Shown: positions 49,566-58,918 of the stretch, one piece after another
How the letters are laid out: the number at the start of each line of letters is the position of its first letter
Numbering within the stretch: position 1 is the first letter of the stretch
Assembly: GCA_009379825.1 (NCBI GenBank)
Contig: WHTA01000021.1
Coordinates: 1-64,000 of the forward strand
Length of the DNA: 64,000 nt
Direction of reading: 5' to 3'
From: Streptosporangiales bacterium
GTDB lineage: Bacteria; Actinomycetota; Actinomycetes; Streptosporangiales; WHST01
Notes under the pieces: generated by a model
Databases searched by the model: none
What the model was told of the DNA's origin: nothing
What the model saw: the letters and a program-made list of their open reading frames with translations, nothing else
Program-made: the position numbers and the translations under genes

Positions 49566-50603
49566 ATGCATCGGCTCCTGCGTTGCCGTTCTCTCGCACT
49601 CGCAGCCGTGCTCGCCCTGTTCGCCGTACTCAGCGCCTGTGGCGGGGGTGGTGGCGCCGGCGGTGAGCAGCAGGCGGAGGGGAACAAGGTGGTCGTCAAG
49701 GTCGGCTGGGTACCGACCGTCGCGTGGATCACCTGGCTCGCCACCGTCGACCAGCTCGACTCACCGGAGTTCCGGCTGCAGCTCACCGACTTCAAGAGCT
49801 CCTCGGACACGCTCGTCTCGTTGACGAACGGTTCGATCGACCTCGGTGCGGTCGGCTACAACGTCCTCGCCGACACCTTGGGCAAGAGCGATGTCGACCT
49901 GCAGTACGTCGCCGGCGCCTCGACGAAGAGTGCGACGTTCATCGCCGGCAAGGACGCCGGGGTCGACGGCTGGTCGGATCTGAAGGGCAAGCGAGTCGGC
50001 GGAGTCCGTGGCTCTGCTGAGTACGTCCACCTGGTGAACGGCTTGCGCAAGAACGGCATGAAGCTCGGCAAGGACGTGAAGTTCGTCAACTTCCAGTCCG
50101 GCACCGACATCATGTTGGCTCTCCAGCGCGGTGAGGTCGACGCGACGATCAGCTACGAACCGCTGGCCAGCCAGGCGACCATCGACGGCGTCGCGAAGCG
50201 GGTACCGGCGATCCAGGACACGCTGTTCGACAACTCGTTCGAGGTGTCGAGCGGCATCCTCGCGCGAGGTGACTTCCTGGAGAAGCACCCGAAGTGGGGT
50301 GTCGAGATCATCAAGACGTACACCGAGATGGAAGCCAAGCTGAAGAAGGACCCGGCGTTCGCGCAGGAGGTCTACCTGAAGCATGCGACCGGTGAGCCCA
50401 AGGTGCTCGACGAGGCGTTCAAGCACGTGACCCTGGACTACCGCCTCGACCAGGACCAGGTCCAACGGGTCGAGACCGCATTGCTCGATGCCGGTCAGCT
50501 CGACCCAAGCGTCAAGGGGAAGCTCGTCGAACACCTCGACTACAGCTTCCTGGAGAAGGCTACGGGCAAGTCGCCCACCGAGCTCGGGAAGTCGTCGTCG
50601 TGA
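49566..50603 (+). CDS. ABC importer substrate-binding lipoprotein (SsuA/NMT1-like)
   Basis: A 345-residue secreted lipoprotein: signal peptide with lipobox LSAC (Cys near residue 22), a short Gly linker, then the binding domain with VKVGWVPTVAWITWLATV and KSATFIAGKDAGVDGWSDLKGKRVGG. This is the NMT1/SsuA type. ATG 49566 follows GGAGA; a TTG 12 bp earlier is less likely. The stop overlaps a GTG of the permease frame, but the permease more likely starts at 50624. Confidence 0.88.
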   Translation: MHRLLRCRSLALAAVLALFAVLSACGGGGGAGGEQQAEGNKVVVKVGWVPTVAWITWLATVDQLDSPEFRLQLTDFKSSSDTLVSLTNGSIDLGAVGYNVLADTLGKSDVDLQYVAGASTKSATFIAGKDAGVDGWSDLKGKRVGGVRGSAEYVHLVNGLRKNGMKLGKDVKFVNFQSGTDIMLALQRGEVDATISYEPLASQATIDGVAKRVPAIQDTLFDNSFEVSSGILARGDFLEKHPKWGVEIIKTYTEMEAKLKKDPAFAQEVYLKHATGEPKVLDEAFKHVTLDYRLDQDQVQRVETALLDAGQLDPSVKGKLVEHLDYSFLEKATGKSPTELGKSSS

Positions 50604-50623
50604 GATCGACGAAGGAGCAGGCC

Positions 50624-51493
50624 ATGACGACACCAGCCGAGTCGCCGGCCGACGCCGAGGCGACGGCGCCGGAGGACCCGCGGCCCACGAAGGGACGCCC
50701 GATCTGGCTGCGGTTGTTGTTGCCGGTGGTGATCCCCGTGGTCGTCATCGCGGTCTGGCAGTACGTCGGGTCACGACACCTGCTTGCCGGTGGGCTGTTC
50801 CCTTCGGCGACCGCGTGCCTGGACGCGCTGTGGGCGTGGATCTTCGGCGGCAACCAGGGTGACGCGGTTGCCGGCAAGTGGTTGAGCGCACTCGGTGCCA
50901 GCACGACGAGGGTCGCGTTGGGTTTCGTGATCGGCACTTTCCTCGGTGTGCTGCTCGGGTTGATCAGCGGCATCTCGTGGATCGGGCGGCGGATGGTGGA
51001 TCCGTCCGTGAACGCCATCCGGCCGATCTCCGTCACTGCGTGGGTGCCGCTGGCACTGATCATCTTCGGCATCGGCTACCGGCCGGCGATCTTCCTGACG
51101 GCGTTGGCCACGTTCTTCCCGGTGTACGTCAACACGCTCTCCGGTGCGAGGTACGCGGAGGGCCGGCTGGTGCAAGCAGCCCGGATGCTCGGGGCGCGGC
51201 CGTCGCAGATCACCTTCCGTGTGGTGCTGCCGGCGGCGTTGCCGAACATCGTGGTGGGGATGCGTGTGGCGGCTGCGATCGCATGGACCACGGTCGTGGT
51301 GGCGGAGATGCTCGGTGCGAAGAGCGGGCTCGGCTACACGTTGATGTACAGCTACAGCCAGTTCAAGTTCGACTATGTCGTCGCGGCGATGATCAGCATC
51401 GGTGCTGCCGGGTTCGCCACCGACAAGTTGTTGGAATACCTGGCGGAGCGACGAATGAGTTGGGTCGTCGGCCAGTCGTCCGACGCGGCCTGA
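50624..51493 (+). CDS. ABC importer permease (SsuC type)
   Basis: A 289-residue membrane protein with about six helices. The permease signature containing the EAA loop is ARYAEGRLVQAARMLGARPSQITFRVVLPAALPNIVVGMR near residues 175-214. ATG 50624 follows a clear AAGGAG at good spacing, so it is preferred to GTG 50600. It completes the importer and is followed 44 bp later by the enoyl-CoA hydratase gene. Confidence 0.9.
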   Translation: MTTPAESPADAEATAPEDPRPTKGRPIWLRLLLPVVIPVVVIAVWQYVGSRHLLAGGLFPSATACLDALWAWIFGGNQGDAVAGKWLSALGASTTRVALGFVIGTFLGVLLGLISGISWIGRRMVDPSVNAIRPISVTAWVPLALIIFGIGYRPAIFLTALATFFPVYVNTLSGARYAEGRLVQAARMLGARPSQITFRVVLPAALPNIVVGMRVAAAIAWTTVVVAEMLGAKSGLGYTLMYSYSQFKFDYVVAAMISIGAAGFATDKLLEYLAERRMSWVVGQSSDAA

Positions 51494-51537
51494 GTGCCGG
51501 TTGCGAGTCACGGTGTCGATCGAACGGAGGACGTTGC

Positions 51538-52314
51538 GTGTCACAGGTGTTGCGGGAGTTGACCGGACGGGTCGGTGTGCTCACGTTGAATCGGCCGAAG
51601 GCGTTGAACGCCTGGGACATGTCGATGCAACGCGAGGTGCGGACGCAGCTCACCAGCTTGGCGGAGGACGCGGATGTCGACGCGATCGTCCTCACCGGTG
51701 CCGGTGACGCGTTCTGTGCCGGGCAGGACCTGAACGAGACAGCGGGGTTCACCACCGACCAGGTCGACGTGTGGCTGGACGGGTTCGCGGAGCTCTACGA
51801 CGCGGTGTTGTCGACGCCGAAGCCGGTCGTGGCCGCGCTCAACGGCGTAGCAGCCGGATCCGGCTACCAGGTGGCGTTGATCTGTGACGTGCGGGTCGCC
51901 CACCCGGGCGTGCGCATCGGTCAGCCGGAGGTGAGCTCGGGGATCCCGAGCATCACGGGGATGTACCTCACCTGGCAGTCGGTGGGACATTCCCGTACCA
52001 CAGAGCTCATGCTCAGCGGGCGGATGATGGATGCCGACGAAGCCGAACGGCTCGGGCTCATCCACCACGTCGTACCGGCCGAAGACGTGCTGTCGAAGGC
52101 GATCGCGGTCGCGGAGCAGCTGGCCGCGCAGCCGGCCACCGCGCTGCGGCTCACCAAGCAACGGATCAGGGACGTGTTGTGGCCTGGGCTTGCCGACGGT
52201 TTCGAGACCGCCAGGGAGGTCGACCGGGTGGCCTGGGGCACCGGTGAGCCGCAGGCCACTGCGCGAGACTTCTTCGCCGAGCGGCGGGACCGGCGTGCCG
52301 CTGCACAGTCCTGA
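51538..52314 (+). CDS. enoyl-CoA hydratase/isomerase-family protein
   Basis: A 258-residue crotonase-fold protein. The oxyanion-hole segments are GAGDAFCAGQDLNE near residues 59-72 and NGVAAGSGYQVALICDVRVAHP near 101-122. At the position of the second catalytic glutamate the sequence reads EVSSGIPSITGMYL. It may hydrate, isomerise or cleave an acyl-CoA. GTG 51538 follows CGGAGG. It lies between an importer and two acyl-CoA ligases, so it acts on the activated imported substrate. Confidence 0.88.
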   Translation: MSQVLRELTGRVGVLTLNRPKALNAWDMSMQREVRTQLTSLAEDADVDAIVLTGAGDAFCAGQDLNETAGFTTDQVDVWLDGFAELYDAVLSTPKPVVAALNGVAAGSGYQVALICDVRVAHPGVRIGQPEVSSGIPSITGMYLTWQSVGHSRTTELMLSGRMMDADEAERLGLIHHVVPAEDVLSKAIAVAEQLAAQPATALRLTKQRIRDVLWPGLADGFETAREVDRVAWGTGEPQATARDFFAERRDRRAAAQS

Positions 52315-52338
52315 CGCCGACCGGGCCGGTAGCTGACC

Positions 52339-53910
52339 ATGGTCGAACTGAGCGTGCGTACGCAGATCCTGCGTACGACCGTCCGCGGACTGCTGGCCGA
52401 CCGGGCGCAGTCGGACCCGGATCGGTTGTACTGCATCGACGCGGAGCGCAGCGTGTGTGTCGGGGAGCTCGACGCAGAGGTGAGCCGGGTGGCCGCCCAC
52501 CTCGCCGAGCTCGGCGTCGGCCGAGGCGCGCGGGTGATGCTCGGCTTGCCGAACTCCATGCCGCACATCAGCGTGCTGTTCGCGCTGCTCGAGCTCGGTG
52601 CGCTGTGGGTGCCGCTGAACGTGCGGCTGCGCGGGGCGCCGCTCGAGCACGTCATCGACGACTGCGCGGCGACGCACGTCATCGTGCGGGTGGGCAGCGA
52701 GTCCGAGGACGCCGTGCACCGTGCGCTTGCGGCGAAGCGCGCACCGTTCGAGCAGCAGTCGCTCGGTGGTCTCGGTGAGGCGTACGGCGGCATCGGTGTC
52801 GTGACACCGAGCCGGCCGGAAGCGACGCCGGACGTCGAGTCCGGTACCTGCGCCGTGCTGTACACCTCAGGCACCACAGGGCCGGCCAAGGGCGTGCAGG
52901 TGACCGACCGGATGCTGCTGGCCTCCGCGCTCGGCTGCGTGGAAGCCGCCGGGCCTGTGCCAGGTGACCGGATGTACCTGTGGGAGCCCGTATACCACAT
53001 CGGCGGGGCACAGGTGCTGCTGTTGCCGCTGTTCGCCGACGTCAGCATCGCCATGGCGAAGGGGTTCAGTGCGTCCAGGTTCTGGACCGACGTAGCGCAC
53101 CTCGACGCGACCCACATCCACTATCTCGGCGGCATCCTGCAGATGCTGCTGAACCAGCCGCCGTCGCCTGCGGAACAGCGGCACCGCGTACGGGTCGGCT
53201 GGGGAGCCGGTGCCACGCCGTCGATCTGGGCGCAGTGCGAGCGCCGGTTCGGTATCACGTTGCGGGAGTGCTACGGCATGACCGAGACGTCCAGTGTCGT
53301 GACGGTGAACCGCGACGGCCCGGAGTTCGGCGCCGGACTGCCGTTGCCCTGGTTCGAGCTACGCCTCGACGGCGGCGACGACGGGGTGCGCGGTGCCGGT
53401 GAGATCCTCGTCCGCGGCACGTTGCCGGGGTTGGTGACACCTGGGTACCTGAACAACCCGGCGGCCACGAGCAAGGCCGCCGCCGGCGAGTGGTGGCGCA
53501 CCGGCGACCTGGGACGGGTGGCCGAGACCAACCATCTGCACTTCGCCGGCCGCAGCAGCGACAGCATCCGCCGCCGCGGCGAGAACGTGTCCGCCTGGGA
53601 GGTGGAGAACGTCTTCGCCGTGCACCCGAACGTCGCGCAGTGCGCGGCCGTGGGCGTGGCAGCCGAGGTCGGCGAGCAGGAGATCAAGCTGTTCGTCGCG
53701 CCCGAGGGGGACCGGGCCGTCGACCCGCACGAGCTGGTGCGGTGGGCGCGCGAACGGCTGGCCGACTTCCAGCTACCGCGGTACGTCGAGCTGGTGGGTG
53801 AGCTGCCGCTGACGCCGAGCCGCCGGGTCGCCAAGGGCCAGCTGTCCAGAACCGTCGACGCAGCCATCGACCTGCACGATGCCGCCTCACAAGGAAAGCC
53901 AGCCTCATGA
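52339..53910 (+). CDS. acyl-CoA ligase (ANL superfamily), first copy
   Basis: A 523-residue adenylate-forming ligase. Motifs: P-loop YTSGTTGPAKGV near residues 175-186, YGMTETSS near 313, RTGDLG near 387, and GRSSDSIRRRGENVSAWEVEN near 402. The C-terminal lysine lies in SRRVAKGQLSR. Long- or medium-chain, aromatic and cyclic acids are all possible substrates. The stop overlaps the start of the second ligase (ATGA). The two ligases are not close copies and probably differ in substrate. Confidence 0.87.
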   Translation: MVELSVRTQILRTTVRGLLADRAQSDPDRLYCIDAERSVCVGELDAEVSRVAAHLAELGVGRGARVMLGLPNSMPHISVLFALLELGALWVPLNVRLRGAPLEHVIDDCAATHVIVRVGSESEDAVHRALAAKRAPFEQQSLGGLGEAYGGIGVVTPSRPEATPDVESGTCAVLYTSGTTGPAKGVQVTDRMLLASALGCVEAAGPVPGDRMYLWEPVYHIGGAQVLLLPLFADVSIAMAKGFSASRFWTDVAHLDATHIHYLGGILQMLLNQPPSPAEQRHRVRVGWGAGATPSIWAQCERRFGITLRECYGMTETSSVVTVNRDGPEFGAGLPLPWFELRLDGGDDGVRGAGEILVRGTLPGLVTPGYLNNPAATSKAAAGEWWRTGDLGRVAETNHLHFAGRSSDSIRRRGENVSAWEVENVFAVHPNVAQCAAVGVAAEVGEQEIKLFVAPEGDRAVDPHELVRWARERLADFQLPRYVELVGELPLTPSRRVAKGQLSRTVDAAIDLHDAASQGKPAS

Positions 53911-55463
53911 GCGTGCTCGCCGACTACGAGACGATGCGCGACCGGCACCGGTGGCAGGTGCCGGCGCGCTACAACGTGGCCACCGCGGTCTGCGACCGGC
54001 ACCCGCCGGACAAGCTCGCCATGATGTGGGAGGACGACGCCGGCGGCGGTGGCCGGGTCAGCTGGGGCGAGATGCAACAGCTGGCCGCCAGGTTCGGCAA
54101 CTTCCTGCGGTCGCAAGGCGTGGTGCCCGGCGACCGGGTCGCCGTGCTGTTGCGGCCCGCGCCAGAGACGGCGGCAGCGGTGCTCGCCGCGTTGAAGGTC
54201 GGTGCGGTGGCCGTGACCATGTCGCCGCTGTGGAGCGACGACTCGCTGCAGTTCCGGTTGGCTGACTGCACGCCGAAGGTCGTGTTCACCAACGCGGAGA
54301 ACGTAGACCGGCCGCCTGTGGCGGCGTGCGGCGGCGCGGTGGACCTGGCGCGGCTCGACCTGTCCGCGTACTCCGCCGACTGCCCGACCTTCGACACGTC
54401 CGCGGACGACCCTGCGTTCATCTACTACACATCGGGCAGCACAGGACGGCCGAAGGGCGTGGTGTCGCCGCACCGTGCTCTGCTCGCGCACAACGAGTTC
54501 GAGTACTGCCAGGACCTGCGCGACGGTGAGCTCAGCTACTGGATGGGCGACTGGGCGTGGGGCATCTACAAGATCCTCGGCCCGTGGCGGCTCGGTGCCG
54601 TCAACGCCGTACAGAGCACGAAGCGGCGGTACGACCCGGAGCGGCTGTTCGACTTCCTCTCCAGGACCGGGGTGACGAACCTCTTCGTCAACCCGACCGG
54701 TCTGCGGTTGATGACACAGGTCGACGACGCCGCGAAGCGGTACCCGCAGCAGTTCCGCGTCTGCTGTGCGGCGAACGAGCCGCTGGGCGCGGCGGAGGCG
54801 GAGTGGTTCGAGAGCCAGTTCGGGATCCCCGTACTGGAGAACTACGGGATGACCGAGGCGTACCCGATGGTCGCGAACTTCCGCACCATGCCGGTGAAGC
54901 GCGGTTCCATCGGGCGTCCCACGCCCGGGTGGGACGTGCACGTGCTGGACGAGAACGGCGAGCCGGTGCCGGAGGGCGAGCCGGGCGAGATCTGCCTGCG
55001 CGCGCGGTCGAACCCACAGTTCCCGCTCGGCTACTGGAACCGGCCGGAGGACACCGAACGCGACTTCGGCGGCGAGTGGTTCCGCACGAAGGACGCGGCG
55101 TACGTCGACGAGGACGGCTACTTCTGGCACCTCGGCCGCCGCGACGACCTGATCAAGTCGGCCGGCTACCGGATCAGCCCGTACGAGATCGAACAGGTCT
55201 GTGAACGGCATCCAGAGGTACGCGTGGCCGGCGTCGTCGGGGTGCCGGACGCCGCGCGCGGCCAGCTGGTGAAGGCGTTCCTCGTCGTCGAAGGCGAACC
55301 GGGGCAGGGGCTGGCCGACTCGATCAAGGACTTCGTACGCACCCATCACTCGAAGTTCGGCTACCCGCGGGTGGTCGAGTTCGTGGAGACGTTGCCCACC
55401 TCGCAGTCGGGGAAGATCGCCCGCGCGCCGTTACGTGACCGCGCCGCAGGCACCGAGTTCTGA
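53907..55463 (+). CDS. acyl-CoA ligase (ANL superfamily), second copy
   Basis: A 518-residue adenylate-forming ligase. Motifs: YYTSGSTGRPKGVVSP near residues 173-188, ENYGMTEAYP near 312, RTKDAAYVDEDGYFWHLGRRDDLIKSAGYRISPYEIE near 393-430, and the catalytic lysine in SQSGKIARAPLR near the C-terminus. The pattern resembles medium-chain or benzoate-type acyl-CoA synthetases. Its ATG overlaps the stop of the first ligase, so the pair is translated together. Confidence 0.88.
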   Translation: MSVLADYETMRDRHRWQVPARYNVATAVCDRHPPDKLAMMWEDDAGGGGRVSWGEMQQLAARFGNFLRSQGVVPGDRVAVLLRPAPETAAAVLAALKVGAVAVTMSPLWSDDSLQFRLADCTPKVVFTNAENVDRPPVAACGGAVDLARLDLSAYSADCPTFDTSADDPAFIYYTSGSTGRPKGVVSPHRALLAHNEFEYCQDLRDGELSYWMGDWAWGIYKILGPWRLGAVNAVQSTKRRYDPERLFDFLSRTGVTNLFVNPTGLRLMTQVDDAAKRYPQQFRVCCAANEPLGAAEAEWFESQFGIPVLENYGMTEAYPMVANFRTMPVKRGSIGRPTPGWDVHVLDENGEPVPEGEPGEICLRARSNPQFPLGYWNRPEDTERDFGGEWFRTKDAAYVDEDGYFWHLGRRDDLIKSAGYRISPYEIEQVCERHPEVRVAGVVGVPDAARGQLVKAFLVVEGEPGQGLADSIKDFVRTHHSKFGYPRVVEFVETLPTSQSGKIARAPLRDRAAGTEF

Positions 55464-55483
55464 GCACAGTGGAGGTCTTGCTG

Positions 55484-56551
55484 ATGTACACCGACCCGTT
55501 CGGCAGCACCGACGAGGACGTCGTCAGGCGCTACTCCGAGCTCGCGACAGCGTTCTGGTCGAAAGCGTTCTCCGGGCTGACCGCGGTGGCGTACCGCTGG
55601 CACGGCAGCGACTTCGTGAACAAGCTCTGGTACTCGGTGCTCACCAGTCACCAGGACGACAAGTACGTCGACGGGCTGCGCCGCCTCGGCATCGACGGCG
55701 ACCCGCCGGCCGTGGCCGCGGCGAAGTACCACTACTTCACCAACATCATCGGCGGCCTCGAGATGGAGTACGTCGAGGAGAGCAAGAAGAAGGTATGGAT
55801 CAGGTACCTGTCGCCGATGTGGACGTACGCGGGCACCGCGCTGATGGCGATGCCGGGGAACCTGCGCCGCACCATCTTCAGCTCCTGGCACCCGCGCAAC
55901 GGCGAGCTGATGGGCTGCGACCGGCTCGGTTACGTCGGCACGAAGTTCGTGATGGAGGGCGACCCGTACGACGAGGGTTACTTCATCGAGCACGACGAGT
56001 CGTTGCGGCCGGACCAGGTGATGCGCTTCGAGGTCGCCACCAGGACGCCAGAGTTCGATCCGGCGGTAGCGCCGACGCTCGACCCCGAGCTGTGGCCAGA
56101 GGTGCGCATGCTCAAGGCGCGGCCGAAGTTCTCGTCCAGGTACAGCCAGGCGACCGTGGACAGTCTCTACCGCTACCTCGGCACGAACATCACGCACGAC
56201 ATCGTCGGCGACACCATGCGCATGCTTGCCGTGCAGTACCTGCCCGACCTGCGTGCGCGTACGGGTGCCGAGGGGTCGTCGCTCGCCGATGTCGCCACGT
56301 TGCACACCGAGCTGCTGAAGGCCAGCCGGCGTCCGTACGAGGTGGTCGAGCAGGACGACAAACGGGTGCGGATAGCCGTGAACGGGCGCACGCCGTTCGG
56401 TGCGGATTACCCGGATGACCTGTTCCAGGCGCTGTTCGAGTTCCACGCCATGGCCACCAGGCTGATGAACGGGCACGTCCGCTCGTCGTGGACGCACGAC
56501 GAGACCGGTGAGCACTGGACGTTCGAGGACACCGGCAGCTGGCTGTGGTGA
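55484..56551 (+). CDS. unrecognised 355-residue protein of the acyl-CoA operon
   Basis: Soluble protein without signal peptide or clear membrane helix. I do not recognise its family. Notable segments are KYHYFTNIIGGLEMEYVEES near residues 82-101, SSWHPRNGELMGCDRLGYVG near 131-150, and a tryptophan-rich C-terminus (SWTHDETGEHWTFEDTGSWLW). Several His, Asp and Cys residues could bind metal or act in catalysis. ATG 55484 follows GGAGG at 8-bp spacing; a GTG at 55469 is the alternative. It is the last gene of the operon and may catalyse a step that defines the pathway. Confidence 0.65.
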   Translation: MYTDPFGSTDEDVVRRYSELATAFWSKAFSGLTAVAYRWHGSDFVNKLWYSVLTSHQDDKYVDGLRRLGIDGDPPAVAAAKYHYFTNIIGGLEMEYVEESKKKVWIRYLSPMWTYAGTALMAMPGNLRRTIFSSWHPRNGELMGCDRLGYVGTKFVMEGDPYDEGYFIEHDESLRPDQVMRFEVATRTPEFDPAVAPTLDPELWPEVRMLKARPKFSSRYSQATVDSLYRYLGTNITHDIVGDTMRMLAVQYLPDLRARTGAEGSSLADVATLHTELLKASRRPYEVVEQDDKRVRIAVNGRTPFGADYPDDLFQALFEFHAMATRLMNGHVRSSWTHDETGEHWTFEDTGSWLW

Positions 56552-56555
56552 CCGG

Positions 56556-56813
56556 TCAGCGCGTGCTGCGGCCGCTGTCCTCACTGCCGCGGCCACGCTC
56601 CCGGTCGCTGGGCCTCGCCCGGCTCTGCAACCCGTGCTTCTCCAGGAATGCTCTCTCCAGCGGCTGGGGCCTGGCTCCCGGTGGGTACTGCCACCTGTTC
56701 TCCGCATAGTGCTGCATCACGATCTCGTTGGACAGCGCATTCCGGTACGCCTTGTCGTACTGCTTCTCTTGTCGGCGTTCTTGCAACCGTTGCAGCCAGC
56801 TCGGTTTCGGCAT
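56556..56813 (-). CDS. small basic protein of unknown function
   Basis: An 85-residue, highly charged protein starting MPKPSWLQRLQERRQEKQYDKAYRN, with a Gln/Arg/Tyr-rich helix and a basic disordered end. AGGAG stands eight bases before ATG 56813, which supports real translation. It converges on the acyl-CoA operon with only four bases between them. No family recognised. Confidence 0.55.
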   Translation of the reverse strand: MPKPSWLQRLQERRQEKQYDKAYRNALSNEIVMQHYAENRWQYPPGARPQPLERAFLEKHGLQSRARPSDRERGRGSEDSGRSTR

Positions 56814-56905
56814 GCAGCGCTCCTAAGGGACGACCTCGCCTGCTCGGTACGAGGCTAGGGAGAGCCGCTATAGGTCGGCCATAGCTCGCGGCCGCTGACC
56901 CGGCG

Positions 56906-58066
56906 TCAGCCGGTGCGCAGTGCCTTCGCCATCCGGTGTACCTGGTCCGCAAGCAGTGCGCGCGAGGTGGCGAAGTTCAGCCGTACCCAGCCGATTCCTG
57001 GCTCGCCGAACTCGGCGCCGTTCGACACCGCGACGCGGCCGCGCTCGAGGATCGCGGCCGCAGGGTCGTCGAGCCCGTACGCGCGCAGGTCGAGCCAGCC
57101 GAGATAGGTGGCTGCTGGCACCGTGTACCCGGCGTCCGGCAGCTCCGCGGCGAGCAGCTCGGCGAGGTATCTGCGCTGGCCGTCGAGGTAGCCGAGCACG
57201 TCCGCGAGCCAGGCCGCGCCCTGCGTCCAGGCCGCGATGTTGGCGTGCACGCCGAGGATGCTCGCTCCCATCCGCGTGCGTACCGGCAGGTCGAGCAGTG
57301 CCTGGTGCCGCGCCGGGTCGTCGGCGACGACGACCGCCGTCTTCAGGCCGGGGATGTTCCAGGCCTTGCTCGCGCTGGTGACGGCGACGGCGACGCGGTC
57401 GGCGCCTGCGACCTTCAGCAGCGGCGTGCAGGCCGTCTCCGGGTAGGTCAGCGGAGCGTGCACCTCGTCGCTGACGACGAGCACGCCGTACTGCTCGGCC
57501 AGCTCGACGATCCTGGCGAGCTCGGCGGCAGTGAGCACGAGGCCGGACGGGTTGTGCGGGTGGCACAGCAGGTAGACGCGGGCGCCGGCGGCGAACTTGG
57601 CCGCCAGGTCGTCCAGGTCGAGGCTCGGCCCGCCGTCGCGCCACACCAGCGGCGACTCGACGAGCGTGCGCCCGCAGTCGCGTATCGCGCCGAGGAACGG
57701 CGGGTAGATCGGCGTGTTCACCACGACCTGGTCGCCGGGCTCGGCGAACGTGGTCAGGCACAGCTCGATGCCTCGCATCACGTCGGCGAGCACGACGGTG
57801 TGTTCCGGGTCCACCGACCAGCCCCAGGTGGCCTGCGCGTACGCGGCCAGCGCCTCGCCGACCTGCACCCGCGGGTCGTACGGGGCGTAGCCGAAGTCGG
57901 ACATCTCCAGCGACCGCTGCAGCCGGGTGCGGATCGGCTCCGCAACCGGGTAGTCCATCTCGGCGACGAACGAGGGCAGGGCGTCTGGAGGTGCGGTACG
58001 CCACTTGATGCTCGTCCGCAGCCGCAGGTCATCCAGGGTGATCGCGTCGAAGGGGTGGGAGCTCAC
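56906..58066 (-). CDS. MalY/PatB-type PLP C-S lyase or aminotransferase
   Basis: A 386-residue fold-type I PLP enzyme. It has [24 protein letters not shown] at the N-terminus (the MalY/PatB hallmark), [16 protein letters not shown] near residue 165, and the PLP lysine in [12 protein letters not shown] near 232-243. Members act as cystathionine beta-lyases or aminotransferases; MalY also has regulatory functions in Escherichia coli. It is divergent from msrA across about 105 bp, and both concern sulfur amino acids. Confidence 0.85.
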   Translation of the reverse strand: MSSHPFDAITLDDLRLRTSIKWRTAPPDALPSFVAEMDYPVAEPIRTRLQRSLEMSDFGYAPYDPRVQVGEALAAYAQATWGWSVDPEHTVVLADVMRGIELCLTTFAEPGDQVVVNTPIYPPFLGAIRDCGRTLVESPLVWRDGGPSLDLDDLAAKFAAGARVYLLCHPHNPSGLVLTAAELARIVELAEQYGVLVVSDEVHAPLTYPETACTPLLKVAGADRVAVAVTSASKAWNIPGLKTAVVVADDPARHQALLDLPVRTRMGASILGVHANIAAWTQGAAWLADVLGYLDGQRRYLAELLAAELPDAGYTVPAATYLGWLDLRAYGLDDPAAAILERGRVAVSNGAEFGEPGIGWVRLNFATSRALLADQVHRMAKALRTG

Positions 58067-58171
58067 CCGCCCACCCTACGATCGCCGCGGGGGCGCCGGG
58101 TGGAATGCGGGTGCACGGACGGGGCGTTATTACGTCAGGATGGGGAGAAGGTCACCGGACGAGGAGGCACC

Positions 58172-58837
58172 ATGAGCTGGCTCGGCGGCAAGCCGATCAC
58201 CCTGCCGGAGCGCGAGGACGCCCTGCCGGGGCGCGCGGAGGCGATGCCCGTCGCGGCCGAACACACGGTGCTCGGGCACCCGCTGACCCCGCCCTACCCG
58301 GACGGCCTGCAGGTCGCGGACTTCGCGCTCGGCTGTTTCTGGGGCGCGGAGCGGCTGTTCTGGCAGCTCGACGGCGTGTGGACCACCGCGGTGGGCTACG
58401 CCGGCGGGTTCACCCAGAACCCCACGTACGAGGAGGTTTGCAGCGGCCTCACCGGGCACGCCGAGGTGGCTCGCGTGGTCTTCGACCCGTCCGCGGTCTC
58501 GTACGAGACCCTGCTGAAGGTCTTCTGGGAGAACCACGACCCGACCCAGGGCATGCGCCAGGGCAACGACGTCGGCACCCAGTACCGCTCGGCGATCTAC
58601 GTACACGACGCAGCGCAGCGGCAACAAGCCGAAGCCAGCCGCACCGCGTACAACGACGAACTGCAGCGCAACGGCCACGACGCGATCACCACAGAAATCG
58701 CCCCCGCCGGCGAGTTCTACTTCGCCGAGGACTACCACCAGCAGTACCTTTCAGAGGTAAAAAACCCCAACGGGTACTGCGGCATTAGCGGCACTGGGGT
58801 GAGCTGCCCGGTTGGCCTCGGCGTCGAGCAGGGCTGA
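58172..58837 (+). CDS. msrA: peptide-methionine (S)-S-oxide reductase MsrA
   Basis: Repairs methionine S-sulfoxide in proteins. The 221-residue protein has the catalytic [11 protein letters not shown] near residues 55-65, [30 protein letters not shown] near 75-104, and the EDYHQQYL motif near 190. A further cysteine near the end (SCPVG) and NGYCG could serve in regeneration. ATG 58172 follows GAGGAGG. Normal length. Confidence 0.94.
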   Translation: MSWLGGKPITLPEREDALPGRAEAMPVAAEHTVLGHPLTPPYPDGLQVADFALGCFWGAERLFWQLDGVWTTAVGYAGGFTQNPTYEEVCSGLTGHAEVARVVFDPSAVSYETLLKVFWENHDPTQGMRQGNDVGTQYRSAIYVHDAAQRQQAEASRTAYNDELQRNGHDAITTEIAPAGEFYFAEDYHQQYLSEVKNPNGYCGISGTGVSCPVGLGVEQG

Positions 58838-58869
58838 TGTGATAGTCGGGCTCGGACGCGGCGGCCAGG

Positions 58870-58905
58870 TTGTTCGGTACATTTAGTTTCACTCAACCCG
58901 AACAA
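58870..58905. promoter_or_regulatory. inverted repeat at the fic promoter
   Basis: TTGTTCGG (58870-58877) and CCGAACAA (58898-58905) are perfect 8-bp inverted repeats 20 bp apart, in an unusually A/T-rich stretch ending 13 bp before the fic GTG. The position suits an operator for autoregulation or for a lost partner. Confidence 0.5.
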
Positions 58906-58918
58906 AATTGGAGCTGCC

